From assembly GCA_016874755.1 (NCBI GenBank), contig VGTH01000008.1:62001-126000 (forward strand): a stretch of DNA of 64,000 nt, given 5' to 3'. Below, one piece after another: positions 53,401-61,709 of the stretch (position 1 is its first letter; the number at the start of each line of letters is the position of its first letter). Source of the stretch: Deltaproteobacteria bacterium (GTDB lineage: Bacteria > Desulfobacterota > Binatia > UBA9968). The translations under genes and the position numbers were made by a program. The notes under the pieces were generated by a model. The model was not told the DNA's origin. It saw only the letters and a program-made list of their open reading frames with translations, and did no database searches.

Positions 53401-53837
53401 GCCTCGGCAATATCGCGCTTCACTCCGGCGATAAAGAAGAAGCGGAGAAATGGTTTCTCCAAGCGCGTGAAATCGATGCCGATCACCCGGCGGTGCTTTT
53501 GGCCTGGGGCCGGCTGATGGCGGCAAAGGAAAAACACGCCGAAGCGCGCGACCTGCTGGAAAAATCGCGCAGCAAAGGCGAGGAGTCCGCCACGGTATTC
53601 TCGGAATTGGGCGGCGTCTATATGCATCTCAAGAATTGGGACAAGGCGGCGGAGAACTATGAGCAAGCGCTGCGCATGAAGCGGCGCCGCAACGATCTGC
53701 GGATCTCCTTGGCGCGAACCTATGCCAAAATGGGAAGAACCAGCGAAGCGGAAAGAAAGTACCGCGAGGTGTTGGCGTTCAGTCCCGATGATACCGACGC
53801 GGTGAAAGGCTTGCAGGAATTGGGGCGGCGCTTCTAG
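50430..53837 (+). CDS. Fused MFS-like transporter / spermidine synthase-like / TPR protein
   Basis: A 1135-residue multidomain membrane protein. The N-terminal 460 residues hold two six- to seven-helix MFS-like halves (GLIYQVVWTRMLTQIFGNTT and SLVYENAWTRSLTLVIGSSI are internal repeats). A spermidine synthase-like Rossmann domain follows at about 480-790 (LTIGLGSGMSAKALATF, EVIEIEPAMIEASKYF, TAEPSNPWIAG). Several TPR repeats end the protein (about 890-1130, e.g. NWDKAAENYEQALRMKR). ATG at 50430 is conservative. A CTG at 50418 is better spaced from GGAGG. Such fusions are widespread, but their polyamine or other substrate is not established. Confidence 0.85.
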   Translation: MTASAERTRQDWLLLVGLLCFFLSGAAGLIYQVVWTRMLTQIFGNTTYAIATVLSAFMAGLALGSYFFGKIADRGKNDFLLYGILEAGVGVYGFLVPWFFAGAQKLYGPIFGLNQSYPFLFNLVLFFLSFVLLVFPTMLMGATLPVLSRFFVRSFSQFGRRIGDLYATNTLGAVIGCAAGGFFLIPQLGMRTTVYVAAAVNLVVALVILVVDRLRDQEFREDVIAATAAQANDHVTAETSTPSWVSWLLLVSFGLSGFASLVYENAWTRSLTLVIGSSIYSFTTMLVTFLIGLALGGFIYARFLGNREARLSLFGLVELWVGLAALATIPLFEKLPLIFVRLLHGFGDTFTVFLWLQIVLSALVMFLPTVLLGMTFPLVARLYTQNLYRVGSGVGSSYAANTVGAVLGAFAGGFILIPNIGVQNTIIFGVVLNLVIAAVLLLGDTKAALVPRHIMGSAVLALAAYVPANLQRWDRHVLTSGVTIYNDRYEALPSDSLRIEEMKRDDVEFYREGLTTTVSVHRIPGSNYVYFKSNGKIDGSYGDALSQLMTSYIAMLMHPKAETALTIGLGSGMSAKALATFTSLKDIEVIEIEPAMIEASKYFDRAWVPVDKLPAGVSFPADDAQSRIWYDAASKRLYYKGVMDSEMRTKLMEKSQDKDYRGVIDRLYRNARHSRHSSVLEDKRVRVIPTDGRNYILATPKYYDVITAEPSNPWIAGIANLYTREFYQVIKSKIKDDGIFAQWFHNYSMSPDDFRMVFRTFTESFPHVSLYSMKESDFLLIGSKQPHGFNYPLIKQVYDSHPMLRSDFEYLGLSDVYAVQGFYRMGREKLLEFSKGADINTDDGAQLEFSAPKNLRRPTTELNRRLMAPFLEAAPPWLKPGSLPVPEAMHHYYMAQSYSASIAHSRAQKEIEKAIALDPSNPKFHLLRLKILLDQDKSADGAKAAFAALDLDKNTAGDILGMSDEFYLPEAKAVYRKIIEIGSREVLPYLGLGNIALHSGDKEEAEKWFLQAREIDADHPAVLLAWGRLMAAKEKHAEARDLLEKSRSKGEESATVFSELGGVYMHLKNWDKAAENYEQALRMKRRRNDLRISLARTYAKMGRTSEAERKYREVLAFSPDDTDAVKGLQELGRRF

Positions 53838-53943
53838 CCTGCGCTTGTTCCAGGTTCAAAGTTCCACGTTCAACGTCGGAACCAGATCGGACCCCGGTTG
53901 AGGCCGTGGAATTTGCTCGCGCGCATTGCGAAGGAGTCTTGGC

Positions 53944-54756
53944 ATGTTGAAAAACAAAGTTGGCATCATCGGCGCCGGCAAAATCGGCTCGGCGATCGCC
54001 CGCGGCATTATCGGCGCCGGCCTCGTCGGCAAAGAGCAAGTCATGGCGAGCGATGTCGCCGAGGTATTGCGGCAGATGATCACGCGCGATGTTGGTATTA
54101 ACTCGACGGCGGATAACCTTGCGGTTTGTGAGTTCGCCGATGCGGTGATTCTTTCCGTCAAGCCGCAGATCATCGACGGTGTGCTCAAAGAGATTGCCAA
54201 GAAGGTCGGCAAATCCAAGCTCGTCATCTCAGTCGCCGCCGGCGTGCCGCTGGCGCGGCTCGAGGCCGGGTTAGAAAGAGGCGCTCGGGTAGTGCGCGTC
54301 ATGCCCAACATCCCTTGCGTTGTCGGCGCCGGCGCCGCGGGCTTTGCCGGCGGTACGAGCGCTACAGCCGCAGATCTGGAGATTGTCGGTGCGATCCTTA
54401 ACAGCTTTGGCGTTGGCATGCCGGTGGAAGAAAAATATCTCGACGCGGTGACTGGACTCAGCGGTAGCGGGCCGGCCTATGTCTTTCTGTTCATGGAAGC
54501 GCTGGCCGACGGCGGTGTGCAAGTTGGACTGGCGCGCGACGTGGCGCTGAAGCTCGCCATGCAGACGGTATACGGCGCGGCAAAGATGGCCCTCGAAAGC
54601 TCAAAGCACTTAGGCGAATTGAAAGACGAAGTCACCTCGCCCGGCGGCACGACCATCGCCGGCCTCTACGCCATGGAGCAGAAAGGCTTTCATGGCGTCG
54701 TCATGGACGCGGTCGTGAACGCAACGCGGCGCTCGCAGGAGCTGGGCAAGAGTTGA
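53944..54756 (+). CDS. proC: Pyrroline-5-carboxylate reductase
   Basis: A 270-residue cytoplasmic enzyme for the last step of proline synthesis (NAD(P)H-dependent reduction of pyrroline-5-carboxylate). The Rossmann loop is GIIGAGKIGSAIARG, RVMPNIPCVVGAGAAGF is the substrate-side motif, GLSGSGPAYVFLFMEALADG is the dimerisation helix and SPGGTTIAGLYAME closes the signature. ATG at 53944 has GAAGGAG upstream. A monocistronic unit following the TPR protein. Confidence 0.95.
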   Translation: MLKNKVGIIGAGKIGSAIARGIIGAGLVGKEQVMASDVAEVLRQMITRDVGINSTADNLAVCEFADAVILSVKPQIIDGVLKEIAKKVGKSKLVISVAAGVPLARLEAGLERGARVVRVMPNIPCVVGAGAAGFAGGTSATAADLEIVGAILNSFGVGMPVEEKYLDAVTGLSGSGPAYVFLFMEALADGGVQVGLARDVALKLAMQTVYGAAKMALESSKHLGELKDEVTSPGGTTIAGLYAMEQKGFHGVVMDAVVNATRRSQELGKS

Positions 54757-54790
54757 TCTGAAAAGTTTGAAAATCGCCGAATCGGCGCCG

Positions 54791-54845
54791 GTCAAGATCA
54801 CAAGCTTCGATCTTGACGGACGGCCAAGGTCATTGGCTATTTTCT
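54791..54845 (+). terminator. Double hairpin after proC
   Basis: GTCAAGATC and GATCTTGAC (54791-54799 and 54809-54817) form a 9-bp stem. A second short stem GGCCAA...TTGGCT is followed by ATTTTCTT. It lies between convergent genes. Terminator function is likely for the plus strand. Confidence 0.5.
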
Positions 54846-55421
54846 TCGCCAGTTCCCCTGCGTGTCTTGAATGTACCAGCCCGGCCGGGCTTGATCGGAC
54901 CAACTTTTGGCAAAGATGCTTTTGATCTTCGGCACGGATTCTTTGGGGATGCCATTCGCCTTCGCGATTTCAATGTAGAGCGCTTCGCGATCGTTGTTCT
55001 CAGCGTCGACCAACTGTTTGGTTTCGGCGCGTTCCTTCAGATTTAATCCATCGGAACTGCGGATTGCCAACAGGCCGTCCTGAGCGATGCCGATGCTGCC
55101 CTTGTCCATAAACGGTTTGATCGCCTCGCTGCGATTCTTGATCGAATCTTTGAGCGCGCGGATCGCCGGATTGGATACATTGATGTCGGCTTCCTGGGCG
55201 TGGGCGCGACTGATAAACGTCAGCGCGTAGCGGCTGCCAAGGCTGTCGATCAGCCGGCTTTGCGGCTGGCCTTTTTGCGGCGCTGGCTCGGTGGGTCCTC
55301 CCCAGGTTTCTTTAACGATTTGATCGGCCGCGCGCTCCACCGCCGCCGCCGGAAAATAGATGTTCACCGTCACACAGGCGCTCATTAGGAAAGCGGCGAT
55401 CATCAAGCTTCTTTTCAACAT
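54837..55421 (-). CDS. DUF1318 (YdbL-like) lipoprotein
   Basis: A 194-residue lipoprotein: signal SLMIAAFLMSAC with lipidated Cys, then VTVNIYFPAAAVERAADQIV, a common opening of DUF1318 in delta-type bacteria. The DUF1318 domain (NPAIRALKDSIKNRSEAIKP, KSWSDQARPGWYI, NWRRK) ends the protein. ATG at 55421 has GGAGG upstream, 12 bp after the AsmA-like gene stop. In E. coli ydbL is encoded with ydbH and ynbE, which bridge the two membranes for phospholipid transfer. The pairing here suggests the same system. Confidence 0.85.
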   Translation of the reverse strand: MLKRSLMIAAFLMSACVTVNIYFPAAAVERAADQIVKETWGGPTEPAPQKGQPQSRLIDSLGSRYALTFISRAHAQEADINVSNPAIRALKDSIKNRSEAIKPFMDKGSIGIAQDGLLAIRSSDGLNLKERAETKQLVDAENNDREALYIEIAKANGIPKESVPKIKSIFAKSWSDQARPGWYIQDTQGNWRRK

Positions 55422-55432
55422 GGTTCCTCCGT

Positions 55433-58400
55433 TCACTTGACCTCGATTTTGTCAGATTTTTTGATTTGTTGCAGCCGGCGGAGCAGCTCACCGAAACTTA
55501 TTTCCTGGGTGTAGCTGATAATGTTGACGGTGGGGGGCAGCAGACTGCCGACCACGAGGAACTCCTTGCCATCGCGGCTTTCGATGCCGCGCAGCGTCAA
55601 TTTGTCATTGCGCAGTGTGGCTTTGAAGCCGAGCTTGCTATAGCGAAAGCTGTCGAAAAATCCGGCGAGCCCGCCGTAGACGGCGCCGGCGTTTTCGCCG
55701 GAGCTTAGCACGGTAATCTTGTTCAGCGCTTCGACGCTGATGCGCTGCTCGGTGCCGCGATCGACGGAATGCAAGTCGGCGCGCAGTTGCGCCGGCTGCC
55801 CGTCGGTGATGACGAGATCGTTGATGCTGCCTTCGAGCACGCCGGAGATGCGGCCGAATGCAAACGTTTTCGAGGCTTGTTCGAGATTGACGTCGCGAAT
55901 CGTGGTGTCGAGCTTGATCGAAGCCAAAGACGAAAAAGGGTCTTCAATTTCCAACTTGACAAGATCGATGCGCCCGCCGAACACCTCCGCGCGGATCGCG
56001 CCGCTCGTGCGCAGGACGCTGGCGCTGGCGGTGATCTGTGGGATCGACGCCGTCAGCGTGCCGCTGAAGCGCGGCCAGCCCAGTGCTTCGGTCAGCTCTT
56101 GGAGTTGCAGTTGTTTGCCCTCGGCGGCAAAAGTGAAATCCTTGGCGCTCTTGATGATGTCGGGCCAAAGCAGGTTGGCGAGCGCAAGGGTGCCGCCGTA
56201 GATCGTCAACACAATCGGTTGATGAAAGCGCAACCGGTTGTTCGATAATGATAAGCTGGTCCTGATCGGCGCCAAGCTGCGCGCCCCGAAGCGGGCCGAC
56301 TGAATCGCGATGGTTCCCGGCTGAACTTCACTGCTGCTGCTTGCGGCAGATTCGGGATAGCGCGTTTGAAAAGGCAGCGCGAGGGCTATCGGACCGATCT
56401 GCCAATCGTTCGATCTGGCGCGCAGCTGCCCATTTCGCAACGACAGCTCTCCGGCGATGTTGAACGCGTCGAGGCTGCCTTGCAGCCGCGTTTGCAACGC
56501 CATCTCGCCGCCGACGATGATCTTGTCTAACAGCGGATAGCGTTGCTTGAAGGTGTCGCGCAGAAAGACATCGAAAAATCCGCCGGGAAGAAAAGCATCG
56601 CTGCGCAGCTCGGCGTTGAGCTGCGGTCTTTCGGTGAGCCGCTCGACGCTGCCGCGCAGTTGAATGTGGCCAACTCTGGCAATGGCGAGCTCGCAGCGGC
56701 GGCAATCGAGGCGATCGTTGCCGAAGGAGTAGTCCCCGTCGAATTCGAGAACCGGCTTCTGAGTTTTTAAATCGCCAAAAAACTTGCCCCACAGAACTTC
56801 GCCGCCGTCGATGTTGAGCTTGCTGCCGATGCTGATCAGATTTTTTGCCGGATTCATCGCGGCGCTAAAACTGCCGTTGAGCGCCAGATTCTCACCGACG
56901 CGCGCGCTGTCCGCGGCAGCGAATTTGGCATTGGCCAGTTGCAGCTGTCCTTCTATCCTGAGCGACTCGTTGGCCGGGTAGGCAAGTTTGCCATCGATGA
57001 TAACCTGGCCGGCGCTGGCGCTGGTGCCGTCGCTGGTTTGCCCGCTCGTGCCGCGCAGCTGCACGCGCCCATCGAAGGTAACCGGCGACTGCGCCTTCCC
57101 AGCGAGCGTGCCACTAATGGCAATTTGCTCTGCGGCAAGACTGCGCCGCGCTGCTTTCCAGGCCAGCGCTTTCCCTTGCAGACGAATATCTTTGAGCTGG
57201 ACAGCTGAAGCGGAAGCTTCCAAGGGAGCGTTCAGCTCCACCGGACCCAGGGAAAACTCGCCGGCTTCGACGCTCAAAGCAGCGCTACGCGCAACGCCTT
57301 TGATATCGAGCGCCTCGGCCGGGCCGCGCAGCATCAAATCGGCCTCGCCGAGGCCCTTGTAGCTCCATCGATTGAGCGGCGCCGGCAATAATGGCTTCAA
57401 CGCTTCCCATGACAAGCCGCGCAGCGTGGTGCGCGCTTCCTGGACAATTATTTTATCGTGCAATATCAGCCGGCCGTCGGCTTCGCCGCTGCCGAGCTGG
57501 CTCGTCAGCTTCAGCGATTGGATAGCCAAGGATCGGTCGTTGGAAGCGTAGCGGCCGCTGGCCGTGAACTGTGCCGGGCCATCGCGCAATGGCAGAGCTC
57601 GCGGCGACAGCACGTTGGGGAAGCCGACCAGTTGCCCCTGCGCAGTAAAGCCGATTTCTTTGGCTTTGGCGTCGAAATCGAGGCGGGACTCCAAATGGCC
57701 GGTGACTTTCTTGGTGCCCAGGGCGAGCTCGCTCGCTTGCGCTGTGAAGCTGACCCAGGGCGCTTGTTTTTCCGGCGCGTGAATCAAAGCGTTGATCCGC
57801 AGGCTGCCCGGCGCCGCCTCGCTGGCTTTGCGCCGGTCAAAAAATTTGCGGGTTGTCTTGGCGCGCAGATGCACTTTTACCGTCAATTCGCGCAACGACC
57901 CGCTGAGCGCGACTTCGGCCTCGCTTGCGAGCGCCGGCACATCGGTTTTCAAAGTGATGCCACTCTGCGGTCCTAAGTTTAGGTTCTCGGCATCGAGAGT
58001 GATCTGCGGCAATTCGATCGCGTTGCCCTCCGCTATTTCTAAGACGACCGTGCCGTCTCGCACATTCAGTTGGCGGATCGCCGTCGTGATCTCGCCCTGT
58101 GCCGAAGACTTCATAAACTCTTCGAGATCAAGGCGAAGCACGGGTTTCTCCAATATAAGTTGGTGGATGCGATTGGCCATGACTTCCGCCGGATTGAGAA
58201 GCAGCGAAAGCCGCTCGCTATGCAGGCTAAAACCCGGTTTGGCGACGGCAACGTTGCCGGCAGTCACGCCGAACGGCCAGCGGAAACGCAGGTCGGTGAA
58301 TTGAACCGCGGCGCCGGTGCGGGTGGCAAGCTCGGCCCGCAGCCAATCTTGGAATCGTTCGGATCGTAAAAATAAGCCCAGGCCGACAATCAGCAACGCC

Positions 58401-58456
58401 AGCAGCAAAATCGTGCTGAGCGCTCCGACCAAGGCCCGACGCACCCACCGGTCCAT
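55433..58456 (-). CDS. AsmA/YdbH-like periplasm-spanning protein
   Basis: A 1007-residue protein with an N-terminal anchor helix (LVGALSTILLLALLIVGLG) and a long beta-rich body of repeating strands typical of AsmA-like (YdbH, TamB, YhdP) lipid-transfer proteins. The opening motif LRSERFQDWLRAELATRTGA and the strand-rich C-terminus (NIISYTQEISFGELLRRLQQ) fit. ATG at 58456. The coupled downstream DUF1318 lipoprotein gene supports a YdbH-YdbL assembly bridging inner and outer membranes. Direct domain identification needs profile search. The AsmA_C-like region near 820-1000 is the best candidate. Confidence 0.75.
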   Translation of the reverse strand: MDRWVRRALVGALSTILLLALLIVGLGLFLRSERFQDWLRAELATRTGAAVQFTDLRFRWPFGVTAGNVAVAKPGFSLHSERLSLLLNPAEVMANRIHQLILEKPVLRLDLEEFMKSSAQGEITTAIRQLNVRDGTVVLEIAEGNAIELPQITLDAENLNLGPQSGITLKTDVPALASEAEVALSGSLRELTVKVHLRAKTTRKFFDRRKASEAAPGSLRINALIHAPEKQAPWVSFTAQASELALGTKKVTGHLESRLDFDAKAKEIGFTAQGQLVGFPNVLSPRALPLRDGPAQFTASGRYASNDRSLAIQSLKLTSQLGSGEADGRLILHDKIIVQEARTTLRGLSWEALKPLLPAPLNRWSYKGLGEADLMLRGPAEALDIKGVARSAALSVEAGEFSLGPVELNAPLEASASAVQLKDIRLQGKALAWKAARRSLAAEQIAISGTLAGKAQSPVTFDGRVQLRGTSGQTSDGTSASAGQVIIDGKLAYPANESLRIEGQLQLANAKFAAADSARVGENLALNGSFSAAMNPAKNLISIGSKLNIDGGEVLWGKFFGDLKTQKPVLEFDGDYSFGNDRLDCRRCELAIARVGHIQLRGSVERLTERPQLNAELRSDAFLPGGFFDVFLRDTFKQRYPLLDKIIVGGEMALQTRLQGSLDAFNIAGELSLRNGQLRARSNDWQIGPIALALPFQTRYPESAASSSSEVQPGTIAIQSARFGARSLAPIRTSLSLSNNRLRFHQPIVLTIYGGTLALANLLWPDIIKSAKDFTFAAEGKQLQLQELTEALGWPRFSGTLTASIPQITASASVLRTSGAIRAEVFGGRIDLVKLEIEDPFSSLASIKLDTTIRDVNLEQASKTFAFGRISGVLEGSINDLVITDGQPAQLRADLHSVDRGTEQRISVEALNKITVLSSGENAGAVYGGLAGFFDSFRYSKLGFKATLRNDKLTLRGIESRDGKEFLVVGSLLPPTVNIISYTQEISFGELLRRLQQIKKSDKIEVK

Positions 58457-58561
58457 GCAAAAAAACTTACAACACTTTGATGATTGAACGAACTGCGAGC
58501 GTCAAATTGTCAGCCACAGCGGCGCACCTGCCGGGATGCCGTCGCATCACTGCGAAAAAAA

Positions 58562-58591
58562 TTGACAACAGCTTTTTGCCTGGCGTATAAC
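58562..58591 (+). promoter_or_regulatory. Strong sigma70 promoter upstream of the OmpA-like gene
   Basis: TTGACA at 58562-58567, an 18-bp spacer and TATAAC at 58586-58591. Transcription would start near 58598, giving a leader of about 335 nt that includes the mscL relic and several hairpins. A second TTGACA lies at 58859. Confidence 0.65.
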
Positions 58592-58803
58592 CCCAGGCCT
58601 AAGGGTTAGTACTTAGTGCGCCTTGGCGAACTCAACAGGGAAGGAGGGGATGCCGATGCGGGGCATTCACGATGAAGTCAGAGATGACCGCGGCAGCTAA
58701 CCGCCCGTATCGGCTTTTGGTGTGGCAATGGGGGATTGCCCCTTAAAGATCAACTCAAACCGTTCCTTATCAGCGAACGACAAAAAAACGGGGGAAGGGA
58801 AGA

Positions 58804-58980
58804 ATGATTCAGGAATTCAAAGACTTTATCAACCGTGGTAACGTTCAAAAATTTTACTTGACAACCTACGACACTTGTACTACTTTGGCCAAAAATTTGA
58901 GCTTAGCAAGGAATTTTCAGGAGGCAGAGAGATGCAGAAAAACAAATACCTGGCGCTATCGGCCGTGGGGTTTTTCCTGA
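58804..58980 (+). pseudogene. Truncated mscL start fused to the OmpA leader
   Basis: ATG at 58804, preceded by GGGGAAGGGAAG, starts a 58-codon frame that reads MIQEFKDFINRGNV. This is the N-terminal amphipathic helix of the mechanosensitive channel MscL (usual form KEFKEFAMRGNVVDLAVG). The similarity stops abruptly after 14 codons at 58845, and unrelated sequence follows into the OmpA ribosome-binding site. A deletion probably joined the mscL promoter and start to the OmpA-like gene. The peptide may still be translated as an upstream ORF. Confidence 0.6.
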
Positions 58981-59660
58981 CAGGATGTGCAGGATTAACC
59001 AAGAACCAAGCGGCGATCGTGGGCGCTACGTTGTGCGGTGTTGGCGGCGCGGCAGGCGGCGCGGTGGCAGCGAATAACCGTATCGAAGGAAGCAAGCGCA
59101 ACACCGGTGCCGCGGTTGCGATTGGCGCTGTTTCTGGAGCCGTGCTCTGCGGCGGCTTAGCTTATTTGTTGACGGAAGATCCGAAGCCGGCGGCCAAACC
59201 CGCGCCACCGCCGCCACCACCACCTCCTCCGCCTCCTCCCGCGCCCAAGAAACCCGCAGAGAAGCCTGCAGAAAAGAAACCCGCAGCGAAACCCGCAGCG
59301 AAACCCGCAGCGAAACCACCAGCGCCCAAAGTCGAGCGCACGATCATTCTCGACGATGTCTTGTTTGACTTCGACAAGAGCAACATCAAGCGCGAAGCCG
59401 GTGCTATCCTCGACTTCATGAACGAGAACAAAGACAAGAACGCTAACCTGTCCGGTCACACCGACAACGTGGGTAGCGACGCCTACAACCAGGCGCTGTC
59501 CGAACGTCGGGTTGCTTCTGTTAAGGATTATGTCAGCGGCAAAGGTGTAGCCGGTAGCCGGATCTCCGGCCAGGGCTTTGGCGAGAGCAAGCCGATCGCT
59601 GATAATAAGACTGCGGAAGGGCGGGCAAAGAACCGCCGCGTCGAAATAAAAGTTAACTAG
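58932..59660 (+). CDS. OmpA/Pal-like outer-membrane lipoprotein
   Basis: A 242-residue lipoprotein. The signal ends LTGC. A glycine-zipper segment (GVGGAAGGAVAANNR, then AIGAVSGAVLCGGLAYLL) is followed by a polyproline run and Lys-Pro-Ala repeats, then the OmpA peptidoglycan-binding domain (about 135-240: DVLFDFDKSNIKREAG, LSGHTDNVGSDAYNQALSERR, GFGESKPIADN, KNRRVEIKV). ATG at 58932 has CAGGAGGCAGAG upstream. It anchors the outer membrane to the wall. A strong promoter and a long leader precede it. Confidence 0.93.
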   Translation: MQKNKYLALSAVGFFLTGCAGLTKNQAAIVGATLCGVGGAAGGAVAANNRIEGSKRNTGAAVAIGAVSGAVLCGGLAYLLTEDPKPAAKPAPPPPPPPPPPPPAPKKPAEKPAEKKPAAKPAAKPAAKPPAPKVERTIILDDVLFDFDKSNIKREAGAILDFMNENKDKNANLSGHTDNVGSDAYNQALSERRVASVKDYVSGKGVAGSRISGQGFGESKPIADNKTAEGRAKNRRVEIKVN

Positions 59661-59685
59661 TACCAGAGTCATTGGGTTCAGCACA

Positions 59686-60069
59686 ATGCGGATGCCGGGC
59701 AAGGCAAGAATTATCCTCCTGGCATCCGCATTGTTATTTCCACAGTTGGTCCCCGCTCAGGTGATCAACTTCAAAGAGCTGCAAAATCAGATTCTGGGTT
59801 ATAAGAGCTGGTTAGATCGGTTCGGTGCCGGTGGTTCCAGGTTTTGGACACGGCTCGATAGCAGCAAGCGGCCCCATCGCCTCTATGTCGGCGAAGCTTT
59901 CTTGAACGCCGACGACGGTGAAAAAGAAGAGTTCATCGAAATATTTTCGCGTTTCCTCGCCGGCCATCCCGATAAAAACATGCTGATCGATATCTACGAT
60001 TCGTCGACAAACAAATATATCGGCGAGTACGGGTTCGGTGGCTTTCGGCTTTTTCCCACGCCTCGCTAG
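59686..60069 (+). CDS. Secreted protein of unknown function
   Basis: A 127-residue protein with a signal peptide (IILLASALLFPQLVPA) and a small globular domain (FKELQNQILGYKSWLDRFGA, then VGEAFLNADDGEKEEFIEIF and IDIYDSSTNKYIGEYGFGGF). I do not recognise the family. It follows the OmpA-like gene after 26 bp and may share its transcript. Confidence 0.65.
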   Translation: MRMPGKARIILLASALLFPQLVPAQVINFKELQNQILGYKSWLDRFGAGGSRFWTRLDSSKRPHRLYVGEAFLNADDGEKEEFIEIFSRFLAGHPDKNMLIDIYDSSTNKYIGEYGFGGFRLFPTPR

Positions 60070-60307
60070 TTCCCGTTCCGATAGTTGATACTGCGATGAC
60101 CGCAAAGCCGTCAGCGCTTTGCCGCTGAGTCGTTTTGCCTCAAGGGACACGGCCGTATTGTCGTTTCCACGCAACTGCTGCGCTTGAGCCATGAACAGAC
60201 CCTCACCGCTCCGCTGCTATCGGTGATCTCGGTCAGGTAAGTTTAGGATATTCTTAGCACAACTGCGAAGTTTAGTGGTATGTAGACGCCAACAAATCTA
60301 ATTTTTT
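60070..60307. other. 238-bp intergenic region without supported features
   Basis: No gene, repeat family or clear promoter is seen before the glycerate kinase start. A short inverted tract (GCGATGACCGCAAAGC region, about 60091) is weak. Confidence 0.4.
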
Positions 60308-61639
60308 ATGGACTTGTCGGCTGGACTGCGCAGCGATGCGCGCACGATCTTCTCGGCGGCGTTAGCGGCCGTCGACCCGGCTGCTGCGCTGAAGCGGCAG
60401 GTCACGCGCGTTGGCGATCGTTTGCAGATTGCCGGGCGGTGGATCGATCTTGCCCAGGTCGGGCATATTTCGGCCGTCGGTGCCGGCAAGGCCTCGGCCG
60501 GAATGGCACTGGCGATCGAAGCCATCTTAGCCGACAAGGTCCCTGAGGGGCTGGTCATCGTCAAGGACGGCTATGGACAAGCGACGAGCAAAATCCGCGT
60601 GGTCGAAGCGGGTCATCCGGTTCCTGACGCGCGCGGCGTCGACGCTGCCAATGAAATCATCGAAATGGTGCGCGCCGCCGGGCCAGACGATCTGGTCCTG
60701 TGTCTGCTTTCGGGCGGCGGCTCGGCCTTGCTCAGTGCTCCGGCCGAAGACATTTCGCTCGCCGACAAGCAACGCGCCACCGAGCTGTTGCTGCGCTGTG
60801 GCGCGACGATCCAAGAGATCAACGCGATCCGCAAACATGCTTCGCAAATAAAAGGCGGCCAGCTGGCGCGATTGGCCAGACCGGCGCGGCTTGTTTCGCT
60901 GATTGTTTCCGATGTCATCGGCGATCCGCTCGATGCCATTGCTTCGGGTCCGACGGCTCCTGACCCGACGACGTTTGCCGATTGCTTGGCGGTCATCGAC
61001 CGTTACAGTTTGCGCCAGGCGATGCCGGCAGCGCTGATCACGCGCTTCGAGGCGGGACAGCGCGGCCAAATCGACGAAACGCCGAAGCCGGGAGACGCGG
61101 TGTTTGCCGGCGTGCAGAACGTTATCGTCGGTAATAATCGCGAGGCCGTGCTGGCCGCCGAACAGAAGGCGGTGGCGCTCGGCTATCGCACCCTGGTGCT
61201 CAGTGAGCCGGTGCAAGGCGAAGCGGCACAGGCCGGGCTGGCGTACGCGGCACTGTGCCAAAAGGTCGCGGCGACGGGTGCGCCCGTGGAGCGTCCGGCC
61301 TGCGTTCTTAGTGGCGGTGAAACCACAGTGACGGTGCGCGGCCATGGCCGCGGCGGCCGCAACCAAGAGTTTGCTACCGCGGCGGCAACTGCCATCGCTG
61401 GGTTGCCTAACGTTGTGATCTTGAGCGGCGGCACCGATGGCGGCGACGGGCCGACCGATGCAGCCGGCGCCATCGTTGACGGCGCCACCATCGCGCGCGG
61501 TAAAGCGTTGGGGCTCGATGTCGCCAGCTTCTTGGCAAACAATGACACTTACCACTATCTCAAAGCAGTCGACGAGCTACTGATTACCGGGCCGACGCTT
61601 ACCAATGTTATGGATGTGCAGGTCATGCTGATCGGCTGA
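60308..61639 (+). CDS. Glycerate 2-kinase (MOFRL family)
   Basis: A 443-residue class II glycerate kinase (GckA/DUF4147-MOFRL). The N-terminal half has AVGAGKASAGMALAIE and VEAGHPVPDARGVDAANEII, then LLSGGGSALLSAP. The C-terminal MOFRL half has VLSGGETTVTVRGHGRGGRN and LSGGTDGGDGPTDAAGAIVD. It converts D-glycerate to 2-phosphoglycerate with ATP, linking glyoxylate or serine breakdown to glycolysis. ATG at 60308. No neighbouring pathway genes fix its role. Confidence 0.93.
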   Translation: MDLSAGLRSDARTIFSAALAAVDPAAALKRQVTRVGDRLQIAGRWIDLAQVGHISAVGAGKASAGMALAIEAILADKVPEGLVIVKDGYGQATSKIRVVEAGHPVPDARGVDAANEIIEMVRAAGPDDLVLCLLSGGGSALLSAPAEDISLADKQRATELLLRCGATIQEINAIRKHASQIKGGQLARLARPARLVSLIVSDVIGDPLDAIASGPTAPDPTTFADCLAVIDRYSLRQAMPAALITRFEAGQRGQIDETPKPGDAVFAGVQNVIVGNNREAVLAAEQKAVALGYRTLVLSEPVQGEAAQAGLAYAALCQKVAATGAPVERPACVLSGGETTVTVRGHGRGGRNQEFATAAATAIAGLPNVVILSGGTDGGDGPTDAAGAIVDGATIARGKALGLDVASFLANNDTYHYLKAVDELLITGPTLTNVMDVQVMLIG

Positions 61640-61709
61640 CAACGGTAACGCGATCTGTCACCTAGACAATTTTCAGCTCAAAGTGTAAATTCGCCCCACA
61701 ACGGCGGTC

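Noticed and set aside
52677-53666. 329-codon minus-strand frame opposite the TPR region
   Set aside because: Antisense to TPR repeats. No ribosome-binding site or recognisable domain.
59270-59322. Tandem AAACCCGCAGCG repeats
   Set aside because: They encode the Lys-Pro-Ala linker of the OmpA-like lipoprotein in frame. This is low-complexity coding sequence, not an array.
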